From assembly GCA_024811115.1 (NCBI GenBank), contig JAKOGH010000545.1:1-47283 (forward strand): a stretch of DNA of 47,283 nucleotides, given 5' to 3'. Below are positions 1 to 12,042 of the stretch, piece by piece. The notes under the pieces are model-generated. The model was not told the DNA's origin. It did not search any database and was given only the letters and a program-made list of their open reading frames with translations. Position 1 is the stretch's first letter. Each line of letters starts with the position of its first letter. Origin of the DNA: Terana coerulea (taxonomy: Eukaryota; Basidiomycota; Agaricomycetes; Polyporales; Phanerochaetaceae). The translations under genes and the position numbers were made by a program.

Positions 1-1885
1 GGCGTACCAGCCGAACGCGCCCTGCGGGCTGAACGCACCGAGCAGTCGCGGGAAAGTGATCGCGACGACGAAGTTGCTAGAAAACGCGTTAGTCGAACGC
101 TCACAATAACGTGACGAGTGTACTCACAAGAACCAAAGCACAGACGTGGAGAGCGACATGCCGATGTCACGCACCGCGAGGGGTACGCCTCGGCTGAGTA
201 CGTGAACGGACGGGGCCCTCGCCAGGCGAATACGCCATGCCGAAGAGGTAGATACCGAGCGCGACGACTGCGAGGCGCGCCTGCGCCTGCTCGATCCAGA
301 ACGCGAAGCCGGTGAGGAGCAGGAAGGCGGCCATGAGCGGGAACGTCGTGAGCAGCAGGTTGCGACGGCCGAAAGTGTCGATGGTGTACACGGCGGGGAA
401 CGCGAACAGCCAGTTGATGAGCCCGAACCCGAATGACGCGAGCAGCGCCTGGATGTTGTTGAAGCCCGACTGCGCGAAGATGTTGGACGAGTAGTACGCG
501 ATCACGTTCACGCCGCAGAACTGCTGCATGAACATGACGATGATGGACGCAAGGCGCGGCGCGGCGGTTAGCACGCGGAAGAGCTCGAGGAAGCCGTTCT
601 TGTTCGCGCCGAGCTCTTCCTCGGCTTCGAGCAAGACGTGGATGTAGTACAGGTCGCGCGCGGCCTGCATCGGCGTGTTGCGGAGGATGAGCAGCGACTT
701 GTACGCCTGGTCATAGCGGCCCTTGGAGATCAGCCAACGCGGCGACTCGGGGCACAGGAACACCTGGCTCATGATAACGATCGCGGGGATACCGGCCTGT
801 GGCAGAAGCTGTCAGCACGCGCGTCAGCTCAGTAAGAGTTGTACTCACGCTGCCAAGCATGAGACGCCAGTTGAGACCGTGGATATGCTTCGGATCGGGC
901 ACATGGTAGAACGCCAAGTCCATAACATTTCCGAGCATGATTCCGAACGCGGTCCACATTTGCCTGTGACGCCAAGTGAGCCGGATGCCGGATAAGAGGT
1001 GAATACAATAGACACGTACCACATCATGACCAGGGCGCCACGAATGACCGCAGGAGCGCACTCAGCGGCATATACAGGGACAGTCGTCGACTTGGGGCCA
1101 ATGCCAAATCCAAGAACGAGCCGGGCGACGAAGAGGTGCTGCCATGAGTTGGTGACACCCTGCCAGATGCAGCTCGCGAACGAGACAAAGGCAGTCACAA
1201 AGATGGTGCCACGGCGGCCGAGCCAGTTGTTCAGCGGGTGTGTGAGCCAGCAGGACAAGACACCGCAGCAAAGCTGGCAGAAAAGGTCGTTAGAACGTTC
1301 TGTTTCATATCTTTGGGTGGGTGAGAAAGCGTACGTAGGGTGCAGAGTTCACGAGACCAAGCAGCCACTGATTGCGGCCAGCATTCGAGTCGCCCGAGTT
1401 GGGATCAATGCCGAACTGGGGTGCAAAGAAGAGGTTGGCGCCGTTGATGACGGACTCGTCCATCTAGATGATCAATCAATATCGGAGAGGCTTTGATAGC
1501 AGGACAGGTGAACGCACTCCTGAACGAGGGCGGCCATGGAACACAGGATGACCAGGTAGTAGAGCTGCCAGGGCTGGTTCCACCGGTGCGTCGTCTCGCG
1601 CCGGAAGATGTTCTTCTCCTCCTCGCTGAGCTGCTCGAGGCTCTCGAACGCGGCCGGGTCCTGCGCGACGAGCGCGCCCTTCGCGAACTCGTTCTCGAGG
1701 TGCCCGAGCCCGTGGTTGCGCGCGAACTTGGCGGCGTTTGCCATGAGCTGGTCATGTGGGATGCCCTCGAGCGGGTTCGCGAGCTTTGCGTTCACGTTGC
1801 GCCCGACGGTGTCGATGTGGCGGATGCTGCCAGAGGACTCGGACGCGTTCTCCTTCTCTTTGACGGGGAGTTTTTCGTTAGACAT
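1..1885 (-). CDS. MFS sugar porter (partial, runs off left edge)
   Basis: Sugar transporter of the major facilitator superfamily, a plasma-membrane sugar/H+ symporter family; substrate not predictable. Start ATG at 1885 gives the long hydrophilic N-terminus usual for fungal members. Exons read as 1885-1518, 1463-1335, 1273-1020, 963-849, 796-128 and 76-1 with 51-61 nt introns. Family marks seen: NGANLFF early, the loop 2-3 motif GRRGTIF, PESPRWL after TM6, QQFCGVNVIAYYSSNIF in TM7, FGRRN in loop 8-9 and FSPQGAFGWY near the left edge. The frame is interrupted three times, each time as if one G or C were missing: at about 1517 (exon 1 donor), about 208 and at 180-183. Without these the protein would be continuous. 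It is therefore either a young pseudogene or an assembly error in short homopolymers. Family call is firm; functional state is not. Confidence 0.85.
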
Positions 1886-2488
1886 GGTCGTGAAGAGGTG
1901 TGCAGGGGAGGAAGATGTCGTTGAGGTCGTAAAAGTCCCTTGGTGCGTGGTGTTGAATCGCCGACCAGGATGAAGTGGTGGCAGAGACAAGCGGGGGTAC
2001 AGAGGTCGTGTCGGGGGCGCATGGCGTTCTTTATAGAGTGGTGTGAGTCGGATTACGCTGTGCAGGCTCATCAGAACCTCCGAATCTTGTTCTCCACATC
2101 GCTCGCTGTGTTTTCCAAGACAGGAAGGTGGGGTAGCGCACTCAAATTTCCAGGGATGCCATCACTCTGATCGCTTACCCCGCATGCAGTAATCGTCCCC
2201 ACACGGAAGCGCGCCCCGCACTCTCAGTTGGCTGCAACTCGACATCTCCTTCATTCACCGTCGCCGCAGCGCACGATTTCCCAAGCAATCTCGCGCAGTC
2301 GCGCGTCTGGCAATCAACACAACAAACGCACTCCTCCCAGCTTTACGCGAACAGTCAAGAGGCCGAAACGTTGGAGCGACCGGGAATGGCGGATGGGCCG
2401 CCGGGCGGCGCCTGTACCCGACGGCGTCACGCCCCGCCGGGTCTTGTCTCCCGCTCGCTTAGGCAGCGGCACGCCACGAAAGCTTTTT
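1886..2488. other. Upstream region of the sugar porter; no gene seen
   Basis: Holds the presumed promoter and 5' leader of the sugar porter on the minus strand. Open frames here have no family resemblance and no intron logic. The stretch ends at the first arm of the 242-bp inverted repeat. Confidence 0.4.
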
Positions 2489-2730
2489 CACCTATGCAGC
2501 CCACCATCACGCCCTAATCAGTGGGCAGGATCCGGCTCGACAGCGCGCCTGATCTGTGATAGATCTGGTCGTTTCTCTTGCCCGTGGAGAAATAGCTGGA
2601 GAAATATGCCCAGGCATTGTGACCGCGAGCTCTCCTCGGCTATCCCCGTGCCCCGCCCCGGCCCTCTGCCTTCCCGCCCCTTTCCGCCGGCGTTTTCCCG
2701 CCGCCCCTTCCTCATATGGCTCCGCCCGCC
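2489..2730 (+). repeat. 242-bp inverted repeat, left arm
   Basis: This 242-bp GC-rich segment starts CACCTATGCAGCCC and ends GGCTCCGCCCGCC. Reverse-complemented it matches 5454-5695 base for base by eye, with equal length and abrupt loss of similarity at both ends. No coding content is recognisable. It could be the terminal repeat of a non-autonomous transposon, or one of two copies of a short element inserted in opposite orientation. Confidence 0.9.
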
Positions 2731-5453
2731 GCTCCCCACTCACTGTGTACCTGTCGGCCGCAGCCACTGGCGCGTGTAGCTTTGTGTAGACTGGCTTCAC
2801 AATTCAATAACTACCTTTCTACACTCATGTGTGCTTGTGAACAGTATATAGATAGCAGAATATTCTAGACAAATATCTACTTAATCTATTACAAGGCTGT
2901 AGGGCCCGGCTTGACAAAAGGAAGAACTGCATTGCACCCGGCACGCGACGCGCACCAGGCTGCAGGTACACCTCACGGGGGTCATGAACCTGTGTCCTTG
3001 AAGTCGTTCACGACGCGCCGTCTTGACGCGGCGCCCTCGAGTCCAGGTAGGCGCAGACGCGGGGAGTCGCGCCCGCTGCCACGCCGGCGATGCACCGCGC
3101 CGCAAGAGCAGCTACAACGCAGCGCGTGCGCGACAAGCGACCGGCAGACGTCGCGCACACGTCGACGCGTCGCAGAGATCCTGGTGCCAGGGGTCGGCGG
3201 TCACCAACCCAAGGGATAACAGCTGCATGAGCGACGGGGTTTGGCCCGTGCTCAAATACAACTGCGCACTCGTGGAGTCTTCGCGTGTGCGATACCTGGT
3301 AGCTGCGAGAAGTCAGCGACGTCGACGAGCGACGCGTGATGCTCGTGCGCTGGCCTGCCTGTCTTCGTGTGTATGCGTGGCGGCTGCGCTGGGGAAGGGC
3401 CGACGACGGTGCAGCAGCTGAGTCGGCCTACGACGTCGTGCCAGTAGCAAGATGAGGAAGATGAGTCTAATTAGAGTTAAGAACAGGTTAGTATGACGGA
3501 AACCCATTGACGAGCCGTGCACAGCACAGCTGTGGATGACGCGGCGACGGCGCGCACACAGAATGGTACGGGGACGTACCCTTGCTGTCTCTAGGACCCC
3601 TCGCGGCCCCGCATCTCCTTATGTTGTCTATGGTGGTCTTCTTGGTCTTAGGGGGTCGCCGTCGCCGTTGTGTGGGTGCTATGGCACACTCACAGCCGGA
3701 CGGTTGCGTCGGGCTTGCGAGGCGATGGCGGGTGGTGTGAGTCGAGCTGTGTGCCCAAAGGGGAGCAGTGGTGGTGCACGGGGCACGTCGGAATCCCTGG
3801 ATAGGTGTTGCGCCGACTGCAGGGTGGAGAAGAGGAGGTGGAGGTGGTCGGGAGTGAGTGAAACTCGGCGCGCTGCCCCTCGCAATTGAACTCGGCGTTC
3901 TCCGAGGCCGCAAGCGCCACATTTGATCGCACCTCATATCGTCCATAGGTGCTTATGGAGGCTTCGGACAGCCTCGGAAAGTCGCCGAATGGATTCTACG
4001 CCCTCGAATACGGTATGTACCCTTTTCTATTTGACCTACGCTGTCGCCATCAGTGCCCGATGGTCTCGAGGCATGGTTTCGGTGTGTATCTACATGAAAC
4101 TACTGTGTTTCCGGCCAGTTTCTTGTATTTTCCTGGCTGCGCAGGACCCTACAGGGCACAGATTCACGTAACAAATATATCAGCAGGTGCGGGCTATTGC
4201 ATACAGCCTCAGACTACACTTCTTACACTATCTATCGCCTTGAGTCGAACTGTATTCACAAAAGTTCGGTGTTCTAGGTTCCCAGCCAAGTATAGGCCAC
4301 ATTGCTCGCTTCATGGCACAGGAAATACTGGTCTCCTGAGGCTCATACTTATATGTTATTCTACTTATATACTATACTACATCTGAGAATATATCTGGGT
4401 TATTTCGACGGTTGTAGCATGTGTACAAGAGGGTACATCAAGCTAAGACTGCGTTTTGGGCGCATTTCTGGCATAAATGGGTATGTACTGATATTCCCCC
4501 TCGCATTTGTTGTGCGTTTGGCAATGTAAGAGACTTATAGTACTAGTCGATGCAATCTCCGAAGCATCCGAAGCCCTCCAAGCACGTTGGTCGGCCAGCA
4601 TAAATCCGACATACCTGCAAGAGCGCTTTCCTTATAAGGCAATTTGGCGGTCAGGTGACTGCATATTCGACCTTTCTTACCCTCTATCTTCGTCGTTACA
4701 CCGCCGTTCCCTCTCAAATTTTGGTAAAAGCGTATTGAGGTACCTCGGAACCTTGCAGAATATTATTGTATTATTGAGGTAATAAATAGTGCTTTTGTAC
4801 AGGTCTCCATAGGGGTCACAAGTGGTCAAAATGTATTTGTATATAGTAGTGTATGTGAATGGTGCACTTTCATACACTCCAAATGCTGGGAGTGACCTGT
4901 ATTCATATGTCTTCTCCTTCCAAAACATCGAAAACAGGATATGCACATTGGAGCTGCCCTACAGGCTTCAGAATGCCTCTCAACGCTACAGATAGATAGT
5001 AACTATAGTGGTTATGCGATGCAATGTCTTGGAAGCTTGAGGAAGGTAGGGAAACAGGTAGAGTAGCGAGCACAAGTGGTATAGCGGCTGGAGGCGGGGC
5101 TTTCCCAAAGGGGAAGGTGCGCGGCGGAAGCTGCGCCACCGGGCAGAAGCGTGTGATCAAGGTCCAGACCGTCCAGTGTCATCGCGGTAGTGTTATATAA
5201 ACCTTATCTCCTGATCTGGAGGTCCTACGTCCTTGCATATGTACAAATGCACAGATTACTCTTACATTATCATATACTATAGGATACTACAGTGATATGT
5301 ACATCTACAAGCGCAAACTTCACCTGGAAAGACACTTCACAACACTGTACAGGGCCGAGACCGTATACAAACGATGCGGGGTAAGTCATTGATGGGATAT
5401 CAAGCGGAAGAGCGCCCAGGGATGGCGGGGGCGGAACCAGATCCGGAAGTGGT
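2731..5453. other. Interior between 242-bp inverted repeats; no gene recognised
   Basis: 2.7 kb lying between the two repeat arms. Open frames are short, with no transposase, reverse transcriptase or host-gene motif. Composition shifts from GC-rich (2.9-3.9 kb) to more AT-rich (4.1-5.0 kb). If the arms are terminal inverted repeats, this would be the cargo of a non-autonomous element. Confidence 0.4.
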
Positions 5454-5695
5454 GGCGGGCGGAGCCATATGAGGAAGGGGCGGCGGGAAAACGCCGGCGG
5501 AAAGGGGCGGGAAGGCAGAGGGCCGGGGCGGGGCACGGGGATAGCCGAGGAGAGCTCGCGGTCACAATGCCTGGGCATATTTCTCCAGCTATTTCTCCAC
5601 GGGCAAGAGAAACGACCAGATCTATCACAGATCAGGCGCGCTGTCGAGCCGGATCCTGCCCACTGATTAGGGCGTGATGGTGGGCTGCATAGGTG
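5454..5695 (-). repeat. 242-bp inverted repeat, right arm
   Basis: Reverse complement of 2489-2730, same length and apparently identical. Flanking sequence differs on both sides of each copy, so the repeat unit is sharply bounded. The high identity implies a recent copying event or ongoing gene conversion. Confidence 0.9.
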
Positions 5696-8600
5696 GCTTT
5701 TTCGTGCCAGTCAGCCACCCGGCCGGCTTTGAATGAATTCCTGCACATTTTCGCTCCCACCTGAACAGAAGCACCATGTGCTTTGTTCCCTGGTGAGCCC
5801 TAGCCTCGCCCGGCTGCATCATTCTGGGAATCCGAGGACGCGGAGGCCCGTCCAAACCTGCTCGGAGTTAGCTGGTGTCGAAACGCGCCTGCCCGCCGCT
5901 GCGGTTGTGCGCGTCCGCGGTGCCCGCCAGCACCCCGCAACCTTGTCACACAGCCGTGCCGCGAAGCGTGATAGACGACTCCAACGGCAGTGTGTCCCTG
6001 GCATTCGACGCCCTGTCGTCAGAACGTGTGCCGAGTCGGCGATGGCTGGCGGCGCTGGGACGGCTGACCGGGTCTCGGGACAGGAGACGAGTGCGGCTTA
6101 TCGACAGCCGCCAGCGCATCAAATGCAGCGCAGAGAGGCGCTCCCGCTCATCAAGAAGCACCGTCAAGTGACCTGCCGTTCATTGCGTGGCGTTGATCTT
6201 CAAAATCGTGCGTCTGGTGACTCTCAGCTGCTGGACCGATGGCGACGCGCACGGGCACGGCGTACGAGAAAAAGAAAGAAAAAATAAGCGAACGAGGTGC
6301 TTAGCCAATAAGCGCTACGGTGTTTCTGCAATTCCAAATTGAGTATCGGCATGGTGGCGCAGATGTGATCGGCTGTGCGGTCCGCGATCTCCGGGGCGCT
6401 TGCGTGCAGCTTAGAGCGACGTCATCGCCGGGAAAAGAATGCACGGTTCGTCTCGCCCCACAACGCCTTGCTAAGCTGCCCAAGCAAAACGTTCTGCCCT
6501 CGCCGGATCTTCGTGACGAAACGTCCAGAAAATCGGAGTAGAAAGGTTGAAGCTGTTCAGGGGTCTGCAAGTGGAGCTGACTCGCGTGCGGACAGGGCTT
6601 TGTGGCGCATCTGGATCGAGTACGTATGTGGAGCGTCGTTATGGAGGCACAGCGAGCAGCTTCGACTCGTCGGCGTACGCGTCCGATAATTCCGTGTCGG
6701 CGGGCCCATCAAGTCCCTGCGGAGACTATGGCTCTTCGAGTCCCGCTTACGGGATGCTGGACAATCCTACGGCTTCAGTCCGCCAGCATTTCGACGTCTT
6801 CAACCTCCCGTCCAACCGATGCTCCGTACTGCGGGTGGTGTGCTGCAGGTCGAACTCAGACTCGCTGAAAGGTACCACATAGTCCGCTCGTGAACCGGTG
6901 AGCCTCTGCATTTGTATCTCACACTGCCTAGGCGACAATGTACAAAGGGGATTTTCTCTTTGAACCTGCCCACCCACGCAGCGGTGCTGACGGAAATTGC
7001 GCATAGAGCCAATCGGAGACGACTTCATTGCATCGAATGCGCTCGACAAATACAGTGTCACTCAAGACTTGAGGCCTCGGATGTCGGCGTTGAACGACCT
7101 TACGTGCGCAGGAGGCGTGCCAAAAGACAAGACCTTGCGCAAGGCACAACAACTAAATTAGAAGACGAACCCTTCGTGCGTGTGCGATCTATCAAGCACA
7201 CGGCTAGACGCTCATCGATCCGCACTTTAGACACTCCCTCGCGACTCAAAAATTTGCAAACCGTGCAATATTCTTTCCTCTTTCCGCGCGACCGTTCATT
7301 GATGTTGAGCCCTGTGGGTCATATCCTCAATGCAGACACAAGTGCCTGATTGGAGTCGTTCGATGGGTTGCCCGAGTAAGCAGAATGCGCTTAGAGAAAG
7401 CAAAACCAAGAGACGGCTACACGCATTCCTACATGGGCACTCAGGTCATGCACCACAAGCATCGCTGCGCTGAAGGCGGACCGAAGCGAGGCCAGCTCTT
7501 AACAAGAGCATGAGCACGCGTCGAAGCAGACGTTAGCGTTTACCTCTCGGCGCCACCATCGCGAGTCTCGAGCGACGAACGTTACAGCTGTTGCAGTGCT
7601 GGGCATTTGCAACGTGCGACCGTGTCAGCCAACGACAGTTTGTCTCTGGACGTGATGTGGTCGAGGATAGCGAGGGGCGATCTAGACCTTTGAGCTCCGT
7701 TCCTCGACGATCCCACTCGTGTACATACGAAAACGTCTGAGGCCATCACCGTGCTCGGCGTGACGAGTTGAGCAGCCAAAACAACGTGCGCCATGCTGCG
7801 TGCCAGATCCGTTCTGCCTCCTGCTTTCCGCCTTGTTGGTGCGTACGCCTCTTTTACACTCTTCGCTTCCGCAGTGTTCTCACACGTGGTTTTGGCTCGC
7901 CCTTCTTGCTGCCTCCAAACGCGTTCTCGAACAACCGAGGAGGGGCACTCACGCTTTCAAGTTCTATCGGCGGAAGCTTGCGACGCTGGCGGGGGTATTA
8001 GGCTGGCTTCTCGCAGATAATGCCAGGCACACTCTGCCGTACACCGTGTCCGTGGACTCATGTACCTTCACAGGCCGATGCTGCAAACCCTTCCTCGCCG
8101 GCTTCTCCCGCGCGAACCGTGAGGCATGTTCTATCCGTAGGCCAGGCAAGCATCGGGAGAAGATGATAGAGTTGGATAGCAACACGATGTACGCACACGG
8201 CCCAACACCGTCCACCGCAAGGTGCGTCATCTATGATCATGCTCAGAACGGCATCCCGATGACTGGGACAGTAGGGCCCACTGGGAGCGTCCCGATAAAC
8301 GACGGCGGCCGCAAGTGCCGCGAGCGGACCACCAACTCTCTCCGCATTGCATCAATAACAAGCACTGTACGCTGAAGCGGCGATCATACGCCACAGCGTG
8401 CAATACGTCGGATAGCGTAGCTGCTACACCGCTTGCGATGCGAGACTCCACTTGAGGCAAATCGATATGTAGTACGCCGCCTCCAAACCTGCCCGCTGAT
8501 GGTGTACGTGCGAGCCCGCAGCGTCACCTCCGCCGACTGTCGCGGGTCCAATGCTGCCCGCTGAGCCCCGGGCCTCAGCACATTCATTGCCTGTACGTCA

Positions 8601-9841
8601 TAGAAAACACGACAGGATATAAGCATGTCGTACTCACAGTTTTTGTTCTGCAGCATTCACAGCCCTCTTCACTTTTCCAGTCTTCAGACCCCCGGGCATG
8701 CCCACAGGGATGCGTCCGGCGGCCATCCCCACGCCTCCGCTGTCTGCCTGCGTCTCGCCATTTTTTCTACGTCTCTCGACTAGCGGCGAGCCTGAACTCG
8801 ACCAGAGCTGTCTGTCTTTCGATGACGCGATACCCCGATGCGGGCGTCGCGTCAGAGAATGACGCGCCTCTGCTGTGCCTCGTTAATCACGGTCGTACCG
8901 ACCAGATGCCTCTCGAGGTTGCAGCGTGGGTGCCCTCCGTACTCACCGCCATGGCGGTGTTGCACATACAGCTCCCCTGGTGATAACGCTTTGTACGTTC
9001 TGTTCTGTTCTGCTTGCCCTCCCTGCGCTCACTCGCTCCCTACTGTGTTAGGTTCGGTTACCTCTTGCCCATCAACATCGGTTGAGTACGCTCGGTCTGC
9101 CTTCGACGCGGACTCACGGCTCGCCTCTCGGCCGCTGTGCGCCATTACTTCCTCCGAGTCGGACGTACCGCTGCCTTGTCGGTAGCATTTGCTCAGCGGG
9201 CGTGGGCTACCGTGCACGGAAAGCAGCCAGGCCCGCCCTCGAAAGACCAACATACCTTCCGCCGGCGCACCGCGTGTGCCACGTCCCCGTGCGTCCTCGT
9301 TCGACGTCCTGACTCTCACGCTGCTGTGCTAGGCTGGCGGTCTCTGCTGCGCGCATCGCTCATTCCCTCCCTGAGACTCTTAGTCGGCCAGTTGCCGATT
9401 TGTAGTTCGGGATCGTACCAAAACCTCAGCTCGACGTTCACCTTCACGGTGCCCGTTCATCACCGTAAACTAGTGGCATTGTGTTCATCGTGATCAATGT
9501 ATCTGCAGTGTAAGGTACAATGACCGAGTACCCCGTGCGAATTGAATAGTCAATCCGAGGCCCTATTCTTGGACTTGTTAGAGATACATACATATACTCA
9601 GTGCTTGCTATAAATCTCTGACGCCGGCATAGCCGCCAGCTGTCTCGGTGGACGGAACGCTCGTCTTTGCGCAGGTTGGTCGCGGCACCAGTTAGCTCAG
9701 GGCTTCGCACACCTCCACAGCCAACCTTGTCTCATTGTTGGGCGAGACTTTGTCGATGATTGAGCATGGTCCCGGCCTTGAGATAAGATTCAGTCTCAGC
9801 CGTTCTGTGCAGCGAAGCTTCACCACACGGTCTCGAACGTT
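5696..9841. other. Gene-poor 4.1 kb; nothing assignable
   Basis: Both strands were read without finding a recognisable protein, RNA gene or repeat family. The longest open frame (7800-8375, +) lacks family resemblance and splice context. Probably intergenic or decayed repeat DNA. Confidence 0.4.
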
Positions 9842-10108
9842 CACTGGGTGGGCGGCTCGTTTCTGTTGGCTGCAAAACTGTGACATAAACGAACACATAA
9901 GGTATAATTATATCCCGGTTCTGTGCCAGTGGAATTCTGATTGAATTGGTGGAAAAAACGACTCCACTTGGCTAATAAGGCAAGTCTTCACAGTTTTACC
10001 ACGGTTCTTACATCGTTTTAGGAGCCACAGAACTGTGGTAAAAGTATACCTTTTTCCGCGTTTATGTCACAGTTTTGTGGCCAACAGAAACGGGCCGCCC
10101 ACCAAGTG
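9842..10108. repeat. Imperfect palindrome (MITE-like hairpin)
   Basis: Arms 9842-9891 and 10059-10108 are inverted repeats with four mismatches in 50 positions, containing the shared core AAAACTGTGACATAAACG. Weaker pairing continues inwards (about 9892-9940 against 10010-10058), so the unit could fold into a long hairpin. The trinucleotide GTT lies on both sides (9839-9841 and 10109-10111), possibly a 3-bp target duplication. It ends about 60 bp from the hAT-like MITE. Confidence 0.7.
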
Positions 10109-10171
10109 GTTGCTCACTGAGCGCGTGGAGACTTGCGTGCTCGCAGCTTTTCACTCGCCACCGGTCGGTCA

Positions 10172-10511
10172 CCAGTGTTGTCACTGACCAGGTCAGTGAC
10201 CGGTCAATCACAAAGTCAGACAGTCAAAAGGTCAGCCAATCTCTTGACCGACCAGTCAATCAAAATCGTGGGACGATGACAAATCTCGCCATAAAGGGTA
10301 TTTCCTTGATGGCATGGGGTGGGCAGGGGCCGTACGCCCGTCGCCGGCTCTGTGGGAAAGAGGGCGCACATTCACTGATCCGACTACCAAGTTTAGAAGG
10401 TGGGGCGGTCTCTGACCACCTTGACCGGTCGGTCGACCGGGTCAGTCAAGGTGGTCAATCAAAGGGTCACTGATTTCTGACTGACCGGTCATTTGACCTT
10501 GACAACACTGG
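10172..10511. mobile_element. hAT-like MITE with 8-bp target duplication
   Basis: A 340-bp non-autonomous element. Terminal inverted repeats are CCAGTGTTGTCA at 10172-10183 and TGACAACACTGG at 10500-10511. The flanks carry GTCGGTCA at 10164-10171 and again at 10511-10518 (7 bp if the final G belongs to the element). TIRs beginning CAGTG with 8-bp duplications are the hAT superfamily signature. The subterminal zones hold many copies of GGTCA/TGACC in both orientations, resembling transposase-binding repeats of Ac/Ds-type elements. There is no transposase, so it must depend on one elsewhere. hAT assignment is inferred from ends and duplication length only. Confidence 0.75.
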
Positions 10512-10518
10512 TCGGTCA

Positions 10519-11260
10519 TGCCGAGACATTTGTAGCATCACGCACAACACGTTCAAAGAGCAAGAGCATCATTGGCCATTCCTACAATACAACTACAGCA
10601 GCGTGCAGAGAGATATGATATGAGCGAGACGGTGCGACAGTGGACAACAAGGGAAGACGGCGAGCGAAGCAGGTTGTTGGTGGTTGTGGAGAAAGTGAGG
10701 CGAGGATGGAGTGTGGTGGAATGCCAACGGAACAGACAGAAGAACAACAGAAGAAGCACGAAGTTACGATAAGGATACGAGAGAGCGATACGGACGAGAT
10801 TCAAGCAAGTCGTCCAAGGTCGAATCATCTAGCACTGAGGTCAATCGGTCGCAGAATAGCAGGGCATGTCGGGACGTCGGGTGGTTAAGGGGAGTCGGCG
10901 GGAGAGATGTGGGCGACGGTGCGTCGGAGGCGAATGCTTGATCCTGATGCGAAACGACCTTTGGTGACTTGCGTGCGGATTCCTTGACCGTTATTCGTGC
11001 GGCCCCCTTGTTTACGTGTGCACCGTCGGTACGAATATGTTGTCCAGAGTAGAGCCGAGAATATATACTGAGCACAAGCAGGCTGTCCATTTTTGTCGAA
11101 TAGTCGAAGGATCGAAGAGAGTCGGATGGATGTAGGGGATGAGTAGGGGTGGAGTCCAGTTTACCGAAAATGAGGTGAGCAGCCACGGTCCACGTCTATT
11201 ACCTATTCAAACCCTTGCTGTGGTCGGGGAGCCGAGTTGATGAGTGTTGACAGGTCGGCC
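10519..11260. other. Intergenic region downstream of the C-x-x-C gene
   Basis: No recognisable gene. A 140-codon open frame on the minus strand (10764-11186) has low-complexity composition and no splice or family support. Presumably contains the 3' untranslated region of the gene ending at 11261. Confidence 0.35.
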
Positions 11261-12042
11261 TTAGTCGAAGTCGACCATCTCGATAGCACCGCATTGTTCG
11301 CAGTGGGCCCACATTGTCCGTGCGCCATTGAGGCCAGCCGAGCATGCCATACGAAGTTTCGGGATCTGCGAGCAATTTTGACTATGCGCGTGCATAGCCA
11401 CCATCACACAAGTAGAAGGTTCATGATCAGCGAAGCTCTTTACACCGCATACAACCAGCCAAATAGCGCTCTCCGCATCAAGAACTGCGTCCATCCTGAG
11501 AAATCAACCTACCCGTGGTGAGTGAACGCGGTGCCCTTCGGCTGAATGAGGCCAACTCCCTTCGGGGCTGTTAGGTGCTGATGAGTCGAAGCGGTTAGGG
11601 AAGTTAGTCGTTACGTCTTGCTCGATGGTCGGGTAAAGGACGAAGTCGGGGTAGTATGCTTCGCGTCATGCGTAAGCACGCGTGCAAGCTTGGAGATGAA
11701 CAAATACTCACGAGAACTGCTCGGCGAGTTCTGCAGCGACGAAGCTTCAGAAGAGGTCGAGAATGTGCTGGCGTTGGAGTTGAAGCGAGTGTGGAATGGA
11801 CGCTCAGGAGCAAGGTCGAGCGGCGTGAGGATGCCAGCGTCGGACGACGAATCCGACATTTCGACGTCGTTGTCCGCTTGGGACGTCGGGAACGCGAAAA
11901 GGTTCGGGCGCTTTACGTTCTACACGGGCCCACGGGAGATTAGCTCCGGGCTCCAAAGCGCGTCTAGGCGTATACGCTTTGAACATACCGAGTGGGTGAC
12001 CTCGTCTTCGAAGTCAGTCGACAGTTTCCTCTTCATAGACAT
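11261..12042 (-). CDS. Small conserved fungal protein with C-terminal C-x-x-C motif
   Basis: Not assigned a function. Exons: 12042-11989, 11919-11712, 11658-11513 and 11381-11261, with clean GT-AG introns (69, 53 and 131 nt). The product is about 175 aa. It has a basic N-terminus (MSMKRKLS), a middle rich in Ser and Pro (residues ~30-90), and a well-ordered C-terminus containing HHG, CSQIPKLRMAC, LNGARTMW and HCEQCGAIEMVD. I recall this C-terminal block from hypothetical proteins of other Agaricomycetes. The C-x-x-C plus upstream Cys/His suggest metal binding, which is inference. The frame of exon 3 needs one base fewer in the CCC/GGG run at 11558-11560 to link its first part to the HHG end; this may be an assembly error or a mutation. 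Confidence 0.65.

Noticed and set aside
2228..2779. 183-codon open frame (+)
   Set aside because: Half lies in the 242-bp inverted repeat, whose other copy is read in a different context. Low-complexity Pro/Arg composition typical of GC-rich noncoding DNA.
7800..8375. 191-codon open frame (+) with a hydrophobic start, considered as a secreted protein
   Set aside because: No clear signal-peptide pattern, no family resemblance, no introns, and overlapping frames of similar length in a GC-rich stretch make chance likely.
10172..10511. Clustered GGTCA repeats considered as a CRISPR-like or operator array
   Set aside because: Spacing is irregular and both orientations mix; TIRs and a target duplication explain the segment as a MITE, and the genome is fungal.
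10764..11186. 140-codon open frame (-) next to the MITE
   Set aside because: Composition is unremarkable, start and stop have no context, and no conserved motif was seen.
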